Source: Toxotes chatareus (taxonomy: Eukaryota > Chordata > Actinopteri > Toxotidae). Taken from it: 64,000 nucleotides of DNA. Of the stretch, positions 14,001 to 26,000 are shown one piece after another (position 1 is the first letter of the stretch; the number at the start of each line of letters is the position of its first letter). The translations under genes and the position numbers were made by a program. Below the pieces are notes generated by a model. The model saw nothing but the letters and a program-made list of their open reading frames with translations. It did no database searches and had not been told where the DNA came from. Location of the stretch: positions 18,741,047 to 18,805,046 of the forward strand of contig CM028882.1 of NCBI GenBank assembly GCA_016801885.1, given 5' to 3'.

Positions 14001-17000
14001 AATTATGAGGTTTATATGAACTGACACACAGAGACACAGAGAGGTAAAATCTTGAAATAGTGAACATGAAGACAGGAGTGATGTGTGGGAGTTATGCAAG
14101 TTATAAAAGTTGTATTGAGTGAACCTAAGGGTGCAGCCACACAGATATTATTACAATATCAAAACTAGAGGAAGAATAATGGGTTTGACCTTTAAGTCTG
14201 TAAAAGTCTTTGTGTGTGTAATTACCTCTCTTTCTAACCACTGGTAGAGCTGGTAACGTAGTTTCCCCCCATCCAGTTCATACCCTGTCGACAGCGTCCG
14301 GAGCTCATTGGTCATAATCTTCAAGCAGGCAGTAAACTTCAGCTGGGCCGCCAATATGTCATCAGATGGTGCGATGAAGTCATTGCTGTCCTCACTGTCC
14401 TCTCCCGTCACCGTCTCCATTAGGGGCGACATGGCATCCTGTGTGTCCTGGAACACACTGCTGCTGTCTGCAGTTCTACCGCTCTTACCATTTTTAGGTT
14501 CTTCTTCATCCTCATCCTCTTCTTCATCATCTTTGTCACTGTCCCACTTCAGATCCAGGGGCTCATCTGGAAGTGTCAGTGACGGCTGGCTCCAGTCAAA
14601 ACTTAACACTGAATTTGATTGACTGTTGGATAAGCTGTTCCCATCTGAATCGTAGCCATTCAGAGCCGGCTGAGACCAATCTGGGTCTGATGTTTGTCCA
14701 TTCTTACTCCCATCACTGAGTTCAACCATGATGCCTGTATCCTCCTGGTTCAGGAGTTTGGAATGCTTGTGGGTTTTGGGCATCTTGGAGAGGACTTCAA
14801 GCGCGAGCATGGGGCAGCCAGCTTGTAGGTGTGCATATGTGGCGGTGAAAAAGAGTCTTCTCTCCTCCAGGCTAATGGAGTCAGCTCTGCGACCCTCAGC
14901 GGTCAGGCCAACTTTAGCCTTGTCCGAAGAGCCAAAATGGCGGCGAAGGAGGAGTGGGTGTGTGCGGAGGTAGGTGTAAAAGTTGAAAACCTCGGGGTTA
15001 CATGGAGACACAGAAGAGGAACCTGTCATAGAAAAAATATGTGAGCACTTACCCACAGACAAACAGCATTCTCTGGTCGCTTAAAGGCAAGTTGAGGATG
15101 GAGTTGGGAGTTCAGAAACTGACAGGGTATTGAGAGGGGCTGGTGGACACAAAGGTGATGCTATTAAGTTCTAGGTTCACTCTTTGTCATCCAGGTGTAA
15201 GCAATGTCAAACGACTGGACAACTCATACTGAAAACCCAGCCAGGACAGCAGACAGACTATCAAGTAGAAGAATCATTTTCAGCTTTCTATAAGTCAGTG
15301 TTTTCAGTCTCTGTAAGCATATTAAATGTGCTTTGAGAACATCATTTATGAAACACATGTAGCACAGGGATTGTTAAACTGAGACTGGTTTGGCTCTTAA
15401 GTCAAAATGAGGTTCATATTAAGTTCAGCTCTTCATCTATTCTTAAGGCAAGCCTTGTATATTTCCTTCAATTAAGTGGTCTTCTGTGACCAGTATGATC
15501 CAATTACTTGAGCAATTTCAAATACTTAAAGGACCAAAAATAGTTGCAAAGCCGAGACGTTTTGTGGAAGCAGAGGATTCGACCTCACAGTGTCAAATTA
15601 CAGTCTGTAGCACTTACAGTCTACCCACGTTTTTACCTGCCATGCTGCATTCGACAGGCAGTGTCCCACACGGTGAACAGAGTTTTGAGAAATTGTTAAG
15701 GCTTGTGAGAGTGCAGAATACATCTACAAGAAATTTAAAAAACAAACTGACAAAATTTTACATAGATTCTGGCTAAAAGGTGTTTCATTCAGGAATAAAA
15801 AGTGTCTCCATAAATAAAAGTGTGGTAAAATCTGTACTGATGAATACTGATGAATATATAGTCAGAAAACCAGCTCTGTTTCCAACTCCCACAGAGTTTT
15901 AACAAATTATGAGAAATATTACACGTGATGTGATGAATTTTGTCAAAAATTTCCTGCTTCCCCTCATAACATTAAAATTTGGCAAGTGCATAACCAATTA
16001 CCAGGAACAAACTGTACTATTTTAATTTCAATTTTGCATAGAGGTAAATAAAAAGGGAGCAATGCAGACCTACCAATGTCACATTTGCTCTCAGTGGACC
16101 CAGAGCTGGTGCTGTTAGCAGGCTGCTCGAGTAGAGTGTCCAAGGCTCTGCTGTAGTCCTCCAAGACCCAGTGAGCCATGCTACGCAGGAATGGGTCCTG
16201 GTGGGCTGGAATCTGAAAGATTCAGAGAATTACAATGACTCCATCTGGTCTCTGCAGAGTATTGATTATCAAATGCTGGAGTCAAACAACATAAGGTAGT
16301 GCATTTTCCACAGTAAAAACCGCAGCCTGTGTAAGCTGTGACATACACAACCTCTATGCACCTGTTTGTCTTGTCCCAGAACATGTCTCTGGAGGATCTT
16401 TTTGTAGGTGGATGCTGTCTCAAACTCAGACTCATACAATCTGGAGATCACCAGAGCCAACTGTAGGTCCTGCATTTTCTCTAAACACACCTGGAGGAAA
16501 ATAAAGCACAGTCAGCTAAAAAAAAAAAACAAGAGACAAGACATAAGCAGAAAAATAATAAATATTCTGGATACAAAGTAATGCAGTAGGACATAATGGT
16601 CTTCTGAAGCTATAGCTCTCTTGTTTATATGTTAAATAAGAAGAGAAAGAACCAAAAAAATTTTAAAAAATGAAAGCCCGTGCTGATGGCAAAGAGTTAG
16701 AGGATATAGCTGAAGTTCTTCAAGTTGCTCACAACTGGTAAGGTGTGAGGTGAATTTCAATGAGACTACCTCCCAGTCAGAAAGACTAAACAAAGTCAAT
16801 GATAGCCCATTGCCCGAGTGACGCTCATTTCCATAAAATGCTTAGAGCAGCTCCAGTTACTCACGCAGATAAAATAATGTGACTCATTGCTTCAGGGATT
16901 TTCTAAACAGATATAACCTTGATGAATAAAAGGTTAAGTAAACAAGATGACCAGAAGCAGCCTACTTGATATGTGAGCAAAAAGATGGAGAGCTGTATGT

Positions 17001-20000
17001 TTTTTGCAGGTTAACACAACAGCCATTTTCAAATCATACATAAACACATGCAGCTTTACATGTTAAGAAAGAAAATTTCTGCAGTCAAGGTAGTAGGTAG
17101 AGTGTACTGCCGCTGTTTTATGAATGTGATAACGTGCTATTGACAATTCTCACAAAAAGAAGGAAAGACAACACCATCCAAGAGTCCACTGCCAAGATCA
17201 ATAATTCTTCAGTGCATTGTGCTAAAAGCTCTTTACTAAGACACCACTGTGGGAACATTTTGAGTTATTTTAACAATAAAAAAGAATGTCCACACTTCAT
17301 AAATACTACTGATGGGGTCTGTTTTGTGAATGTGGTTTCTTTGCTTTTTACTATATCACACACTGCCCTTGACCATAAAATCTGTAAAGGAAAATGTGAA
17401 GTACTTGACTTAACTCATACTGAAAGCAAGGTCTTTAACTTCAGTTTAGTGGGCTGGCAATTGGCAATTGCAGCTGAAGGAACAAGTGCTTCTTGCAAAC
17501 ACTGTGTCATGTCTATTTTCCACTTGCCTCAACAGCATCCTTAAGGGAGCCAGCTAGAAGGAAGAAGGCTGCAGAATGCTGGAACCGCTGCTTTCCCAAC
17601 AGAGAAAAGGCATTTTTCAGTGCTGCTTTCCTCCACCGGTCCTCGCTGAAGTTGTTGCGGAAAAAGTCTGTCATTTTGACATTCTTCTGAGACCTGGGGA
17701 GAGTGACGTTACAGATTCAAAACAACAAAACTGCTGTCATAGGTCTTCAGTAATCTGGCACAACTAATTTTTTTCCAGAGCGGGGGCACATATTGTGATG
17801 ACTGTATGTGCATGTGTATGCATTTACATTTCATATGCAAAAATCATGTCAGTTCTGCCTACCTGTACAATCCCCACACCACTGCCTTCTTTTTCAGTGC
17901 GAGGTAAAATATAGCTGCATCCAGAGGATCATTGCTTCTCTGAAAAGAAGCCTTGGCAACCTGACAAAACAGAGGCAACATTCAGCTCACGCCCCCTCAG
18001 TCTACAGTATACAGTCTTATCCACAACACAAGTTGTAGCTTTATGGGTCATTTCAGGGAGTAGCTCATACTAAGTTATAATGCTATATTTTATACCAACC
18101 TCAGCAAACTCACCTACCTGACTGCACTTTATATTATACTTTATACTGCACATTTATAAATAAAGCAGTCAATGTGAAGTAGATGGGGCTAACACACTAA
18201 TGGACAACCTTCAATATGTGCAGACGTTTTATGAGATTATAGCACCTTTAAAATGATTCTGTGTGATTGTTTTTTTTTTTTAAGAATAAGTCCTGATGAA
18301 AACCGGTTCAATCTATGTTTTTGTTAATTTCAGACCAGCAGTCCAAAACACAAAGATATGCTGTTCACAATGAGATAAGTCAAAGAAAAGCAGCAAATTG
18401 TCACATTAGCAAAGCTAAAAGTAGATAATGTTTGGTATTTTCACTTGAAAAATTACTAGAACCACATTTCAAAATAATGCAGATTAATCTTCTGTTTTTC
18501 AACTGCAGTTTCCATTATGCAGAAAAGCACCAGGTGCTAAACAATTTCAAAAATGCATCAGAAGATTAAAATAAGACTACAATAGCTTATTATGAATGCA
18601 AACTGACATTCACTAAACTCCACAGAGGTCCTGGCCTTCCCATTTCATATATACCTCCTCTTTCACTCTTATTTGCTACTGACTGCACAACCTGCAAAAT
18701 CTGTACTTCAAATTAGAAAATCTATTTTAATAAACTGCCACCTAAACCGAAAATTAAAAGTATCTAATGAAGTTAGCCACCTCACCTTCTCAATACACCT
18801 GCGTAGTTTGTTTGTGCTGCGCAGCCACCAGCCCACACCCATGGATCGCAGCTCAGGCCAGGTGGGCTCTCCCTTCTGCAGGGCAGGGAGCATGTTCAAC
18901 AACTCCTCCTCAGCTTCAGAGTGGAAGGCCCAGGCATAATGACATGTTGACAGGCCTGTAGAAAGAAGAAAAGGACATGTGGAAATGGGAAATGTTCTGA
19001 ATTTCATGGGGAGAATATAAACACTGTGTAGACACGCATCCATCTGTTTAAAACAGTGACTTGCCTCTTACAGCTACAGTACTGTACTGCCACCCACTGA
19101 GGAGTTCTAGGGAGCAGACATAGATTAAATGCCTTGCTCAAGGGTGACTTTAAACCAATAGTTAATGATAATAAAAACTATGGCTTGTTCAGTTCTCTTA
19201 CTGAAACTTTTACTGTCAAAAACTTACAACTGAGGCATCAGTAACCTCCTCTCTGTCTAGCTTTAGGAGTCTTTAGAGGGTTGCTGCCCTATGACCTAGG
19301 TGAGCATTGAAACTATACCTGAGGAAGAGCAAGGAGACAGCTCTTTAAGCAGCAAGCTGGAAACTTACATCGAGTCTTTCACAATCATACAAGGTCAAAA
19401 CATTTTATGACCGTATGGACAAAAAAGTAAGCATACTCATTTTCAAGGGCATTTGGCTTGCTTGTAAAAGTTAATCTGAGAACTTTGGCCTTGTTTGATT
19501 AGAAAAAGAATATTCTTATTGACATGAAAATGGCCCTGTATGGTGTGTTGAATGCTACAGTCTTTGCCTGCTCCTTTGCATCAACAATGAAATGACCCCA
19601 ATGAAAAAGCTTTTAAAAACCTTATCTGACTGTACCTTGGCGTAGCAGCTGTGCTCGGTGTGCTGGAGGCAGGGAGGTAGAGAGGAAGGTATGCAGTCTG
19701 ACGGCCAGCAAGAACTTCAGACCACACTCATCCAGTGTCTCTCCACCTGGCAAATGATGAACATGAAAATTTAATGCACTGCTATCCATTTGAAGACCCC
19801 ACATTTCATGTTTTGATTTCCTAAAAGTACCTTTGCTCTTGCCCTGGCTGTCCTTAAGATCTGTGCTCGTGGTAGCGATGGTGTCGGCCAACGCCATGAG
19901 AGACATCTGCTCCATACGAGTTAATCCTGGCAAACTGGAGTGAAGGAGATGGCTGGACAGAACCTGGGCATGTTCTGGACCAAAATATGTAGGACTGTAC

Positions 20001-23000
20001 TGGGACAGGTCAATAACCTACGGACAGGGAACAAGACAGAGGACAGTCTGTAAAATTAAGTGTACAGTATTTCTAATAGAGAGAGGCAGGAAATAACTCC
20101 CAACAAAACAAACATGATATTGTATGTGCACATTAACTATCCACAAGACTAATAACATGTAGAAGCTTTTCCTAATGCCTCAACCTTTTGACAGTATTTG
20201 GAGATACTACCAAGATCAGGCTAGAGTTTTGGATGCATTAGCTAGGAATATCATGAGCTTTGACTGGTCTATGTTTTAAGGCACCAATTTATCTAAAATG
20301 AACCTTGACATGCACAATTATGCATATCTAAGCTACATGCTGGAATACCAAGAGCCCAAAATGTTGCTGTCCACTCTCATTTTTATAAACTCTCTTTAAC
20401 TCTCTCTTTAAGTACAAGCCAACAGAAGCTGACCTTGTTGCCTGTTTCCTCTTGATCGTTGTCCAGGGGGTCCAAGTCTACTGTGCTGGGTGTATGAAAG
20501 AGCTCATCATATGCATCCGTGTGACTGGAACCATGCCCACTATCTCCACTCACACTGCCCACTTTATCTATAAGGAGGTTCAAGGCAGAGGTAAATTACA
20601 AAAGACAAGTATTTCATGAGAGACCTGAGGAAAAATACACTCCTGCTGTGGAGACAGCAGATCAAATTAAAATACCAAAGAGCAATTTTTTTTTTTTACT
20701 GAATACGTTTCTGCTTTCATTCTTCTCACTTTCCCCAGAGACACAATGAGGAAAAACTAAAAGACCGAAGAGTAGGATATTATTTTGAGTCTCTCAAGCC
20801 TTTAGGCAGGGTGGTTAAAAAGTGGTTGTTTTTAACACTGTAAATAATGTTTTTGTTTGTGTACCTGCTTAAAAGCACACATGGGAAACATGCTTGATAT
20901 TTGTCAGACTTAACATATTCTAACAAAGCTACAATCTTTGATTTTCACCCTTTTCAATTCTATAGTAGGTAGTAGAAAGTAGAAAATTAATCTACACTCT
21001 ACCTTTTTTTATTAAGTTGTTAGCCACCATTACAGTCTCTATAGATTAATATATTAGTTTACCATCTCAAAGCAGGGGTATTCTTGGTTCTGAGACCTGA
21101 CCTGAAGTTCAACCGAAATAAAGTTTAATGTTATTTTGTTATTCACTTTATATACTTTATATGTATTCTCTATTATTATTTCTTATTCTAAAACCCCTGT
21201 CTTGTATACACACCAGGTTTTGGTGATGTATCCTCATCAGCTGCCAGAAGGGCGTACAGAGGAAGGGGAGGTATGGAGCTTATCTCTGTGTAGTCAGAAG
21301 TTGAGTTCTCTGCTTTGCTGAACATCTTCGGATCCCTGGCTGTGCTGCCTCCAGCGCTGATGGTTCGAGAGCGCACACGTTTCTCTGGATTGGTGGTACT
21401 GTCTTTAAGTGCCACAATTTCCCCAGCAATGCATTTCACCAGGTGGGAGAGGATGGCTTTGGCACGATGAACCTCCAGATGGAAGATAGACAAATCAAAT
21501 GATATTACTTGGTTTGTAAGGTCAATTTTCTGGCAAAGCTTATTCTTTGTAAATGTACTGGTTTGATTTACTACAGCTTCACACCTTAAGAAATCAAATC
21601 ATATCAACTGACAAGACCTGTCCCATCAACTGGAGAGGGTTCTTAAATGAAAATATAGCTAAGTACAGACACTATTTGAGTATTTCTTTAACTTACCTTC
21701 CCCAGATCCATGAGCTCCAGTAACTGTACAGGATGATATTGGGGCAGTGTTGGAAAGAGTTGGTGAGCTGCTTCAAAAAGCCCAGAATCTTCCATCTCTA
21801 CAGGCAGGTCATAAGCAGTTCTCTTACCACTGAGTTTCTGAGCCAGGCTCATCATCGACCTTGTCAGGGCCTTTTTGGGAGGGGCTAGTGAAGACATTGG
21901 TGCCCCAGGGCTGAGTCCCTCCTCCTGGCTCTGTCTGACAGCTGAGATTATGGAGGAGACACTGCTGCTGATGTCTGTGTCCTGAGCAATGGCAGCATTG
22001 GGTTTGGGCGGTGTCGGGGGCTGCCACTGGGAGTAGACATGCATCTCACAGTCCATACCAACTACCAAGATGCCATCTCGTACCCAGGAGAGGGAGACTG
22101 GGATGGGTAATGAGCCTTCAACAGAGGAGACCAGGTCAACTGATCGAAGCAGAACTAGGCGAGACAAGGTCTGGCCTCTGCTGGCATCACATGACAGACC
22201 CAATTCTGGAGGCTTCCCAGAGAGACGGCCATACATATAAATCTTTGTCCCGATACCGACAGTCAGAACATGTGACCCATCCTCTTGGGACACCCAGTCC
22301 AAATGAACCAGGCTCTTACTTGTGGAACCAAGACAGTTCTCATTAGGTAAAGCATAGTCCATGTTACCTGGAACACTGGCACTTCCACTTGTGCTACTGC
22401 TAACATGAAGGTTAGCTGTGGGATCTGTGCTGTCCAGGACAATGGTCTGCTCTAGAATCCACTGTGAACCACCAGTGGACTCACACTGGAAGATGCTAAT
22501 GTGAACCAGTGGTTCTCTAATGATTACTAGGTTGGGACTTGGAGTCAGATTTGGGCTTCGCTGTACAGTCACGGTTGGGGTCAGGTGAGTGTTGTAGGGG
22601 GAGGATGCCAAGGCAGGAGGAGAAGTCAACAGTCCATGAGAGTTCAGATGAGGTGTTGAGTTCAGAGGTGTATTTGGCGTCTGCCTGTAGGCAACTGCAA
22701 TCCGTCCACTGTGACAACAGCTGACCTCTATGGGGCGACCTGGCACACTTACTGCGCTGCTGTTTGGAAGCCTCTCCTCCACCAAGAGTGGCCATTCCTC
22801 CCACTGGTACAACAAGCTGTCCATACTGGAGGGCTCTATCGCCACAACATTACACCTCCAGAAGCGCACCTTTCCATCAGAACAGGAAGTAGCAAGAAGG
22901 TAAGGCACACGTCCAGCTGGCAGAGAACAGGATGCACTCAGGTGACCTAGGAAGAGAGTTGACAATTCACTACTGGGCAAGCTTTTCTTAATCTCTTAAT

Positions 23001-26000
23001 TCTGAAATTTAATATCTTTTCAGACTTCGATGTGAATTTCTGTCAGTTGATTTGAAGATTTTTTGCAGATGGCAATTTAAGCATAGTTTATAAACAAGCT
23101 AATCTAAGTCATCTAAGACTGAGGCAAAATAACAGCATGGTCAAAAAAAAAACAAAACTCTGAAGCTTTGTTTTCCAGATATTTTGAGTGCTTTGCAAAT
23201 GACACGGTTTGAAATAATTCATCTTGAGTAGAATTTCAAAAACCGTTTCTAGCCTATTTCCTCTATTTTCTAAAAATAGAAGTAACTTTTCTTAGTTGAT
23301 AAAGAAACATCTATACATTCCTGAAAGTGTTATCTGAATCAGTGTTTTCAATCATTTGCTAACTGAAGAGATGAGGGTCCCATGGCAATATAAAATTTGC
23401 ACCTTTGTCGAAACTGTTGTCTGTAAATGTCTCTGTAGCTGCTGAATTTCTGCTTTTTCTGCACCTGTTTTAATGCTATTGTCACAAAACAATTTAGGTG
23501 TAAAAAAATTAACTTGTGTTGTGCTCATGCACTGTGTGCTTGACCTCCAAGCTGTGATGGAGGTCAGGTTTGTGGACTTGTGTCATTTGTATGCGAGTGT
23601 GTGTCCTTATTGTCCCTCACCTGCTGAGGGTGTAACACTGATGGCCTCTACCCCTTCTGGCAGAGCCATCTCTTGGCTGTATAGTCTGTGTGTTGTGAGG
23701 CTGAGGCGACAGGCACTCTGGAGATTTGAAGTACAGGTTTTATTCTTCTGAGCTGCTGGAGAACCGAACATGTCAAAGTTGAGCTGAGAGCTGTTTATGG
23801 GAGAGGCCGTGGTGGCATCCCTCTCTGTCGTAGTTTCCTCTGTGGGCCACAAACAGGAAAAGGGAAATATTGTTTAGAAAATCTTAACAGAGAATTTCAC
23901 ATCAAAACCATCCCACATTATTCATCTTTATAATTATTTAGTCACAGACACAGAATTAGAGTCATTATTTGAATTTGAAGGGACTATATGTTTTTGTTGA
24001 TGTACTACCATACCAATAAATTCATTTCACAGAATATTCTTAAAACCACCACTTAATCAAAAACGTTCCTATTTCTACATGATCAATACAAATTAAAAAA
24101 AAAAAAAAAAAAAATTTACCACACAGTTACTGCTCACCAGCAGATATAATTTTGTCAGGAGGCTTCTATTTCTTATGACTGTCTCAGGAGTAAAGCTGTT
24201 ATATAAGCTGCCTGTCATCTATTTGACTAGGGACTGAATAGGATGACAGATAAAAAGGGCCTGTCCTGAAGCAACAGAGAATCAAATTTTTTCCTGCATC
24301 CTGGGAAATTTAAGTCTTCTGTTCAAAGTACCCACCCATGGTGACGGGTCGAGCGGCAAGATGGAGATGCCACATGTGGAGGAGTGAGCGACCTGTCGGG
24401 GTTAATTCGACCACCACCAGGAAAAATCGTGCCGAGAAGGTCGGCTCACCAGAGGCTACAGAGAAACACACACAGATAAACACTGAATATTAATGAACTG
24501 AGTTTGAAGGTGGCAAAAAAATGTTTGATACTAAGCCTTAAAAATGCACACCACTGAGTAAGAAAAAATAATTTTATCTATACCAGTGTAAGGAGAAGCA
24601 GGAGTTTCCTGTGCGCTCTCTGTTCTCTCACTGCCGAGGATCAGATCCTCCTCAAAAACATGCAGGAGTTGGGTCTCCTTCCCCTGCTGCAGAGAACAAC
24701 AGCAGCTATTATCAAGCTACATAAGATGCAGACCCTGAGCAACATGCTTCATCTACTGCAGTAGAAATAAAGACGTAAGTTGTGTCACACACGCCTCACG
24801 CACAAGCTGCCTGAGGGTTAGAGAAAAGGTCTGCGCAGCACCCGTTTTTGTTGTTTCATGGTTGACCTTTCACAGAGACTCAGAAATCTACTGCAGAATG
24901 TTTCTTGTACAAACGCTACAAATTTCAAATATTGCTCTTAAATATATTTCTGTTATAGGCTTTATTTAGAGGGAAAAGTTTCTGTTAACATCTTTTTTTT
25001 CCAAAACATTTACAGTCTTGGATGAAGTGTTCTCAAAGAGAGTGCAAGAGCAAGGCAAATTTGTTTCAGTACACTCCAGTTCCCTTGGGCTTCATTTATA
25101 CTTACAAAGTCAGTAATGGCATCCAGCTCTATAATACACCCCGGTTTTGCAGTGGATTGCTGACTGATGATGTTGAACACCTCCCCAACATATTTCTGAA
25201 GTGAAAAAGACATTAAAATTTCAGATTAGTAAATGGTTTAAACATACAGTTACTATGTGGAATGTATTTTTTGAAATACATACAATTTGAAATACAGTTT
25301 ATATGCAATAAGAGAGAATATTTTCACAACTGAAAAATAAGAACAATTAATAGATCATAAGAACTAAATGTCAACCACCACTTCTTGCTGGATTCAACTC
25401 AAAATTCATCTTATTTCTCATGTTATTTAATTGTGTGCCTATGTAAGAGGCAAGAGAGCAAACTGACATTATCTTGTTACCTCACCAGTTCTGTAACAGC
25501 CCAAGGCGAAACACTGATGTGTTGCTGGTGGTGTGCATAAAAAAAAAAATAGCCACTGCAAATCTGACTGTACCGTTTGAGAATCCTGTTTGAGGACTTA
25601 CTGATATCTCAGGGTTGGAGACCTCACTCAGGAGTTTCTTAGCTTCAATAACAGCTTGATACAGCCTGAGTGAGTGGCCATCACTTGCCACGAAGCAGGC
25701 GCTGGGGGAGTTACAGTACACACCTAAAGAGGGAAAGAAAGAAAAAAAAAAAAATCAAATGATGTCTGCTATTATGCTTATTTTTTGTGATAAACAAAAA
25801 TAACAAAAATACACAAAAAGTACAACCAACAAACAAGCTAATTAAAAAAAAAACAAAAAAAACTTCTGTTCCAAAGTTATATGTACTATGCACACTCCAG
25901 CCACCAATTTTATTAGTGGGATTTTATTTGGAAACAAAAAAAATCTTCATGGATTTTAAGGTGTTTAAGTGAGCTGTTTTCATAACAATTGTTTATTTAT

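Noticed and set aside
14308..14622. Plus-strand ORF with a poly-serine run opposite dmxl1 exon 29
   Set aside because: It is the antisense shadow of the D/E-rich codons of exon 29 and has no splice or similarity support.
16181..16435. Minus-strand ORF spanning intron 27 in another frame
   Set aside because: Out of frame with both exons; the in-frame reading of intron 27 meets a stop, so retention is not coding.
21824..22804. Alternative-frame and antisense ORFs over exon 19
   Set aside because: Shadows of the 1,250-base coding exon; only the frame reading VPYLLATSCSDGKVRFWRC matches the family.
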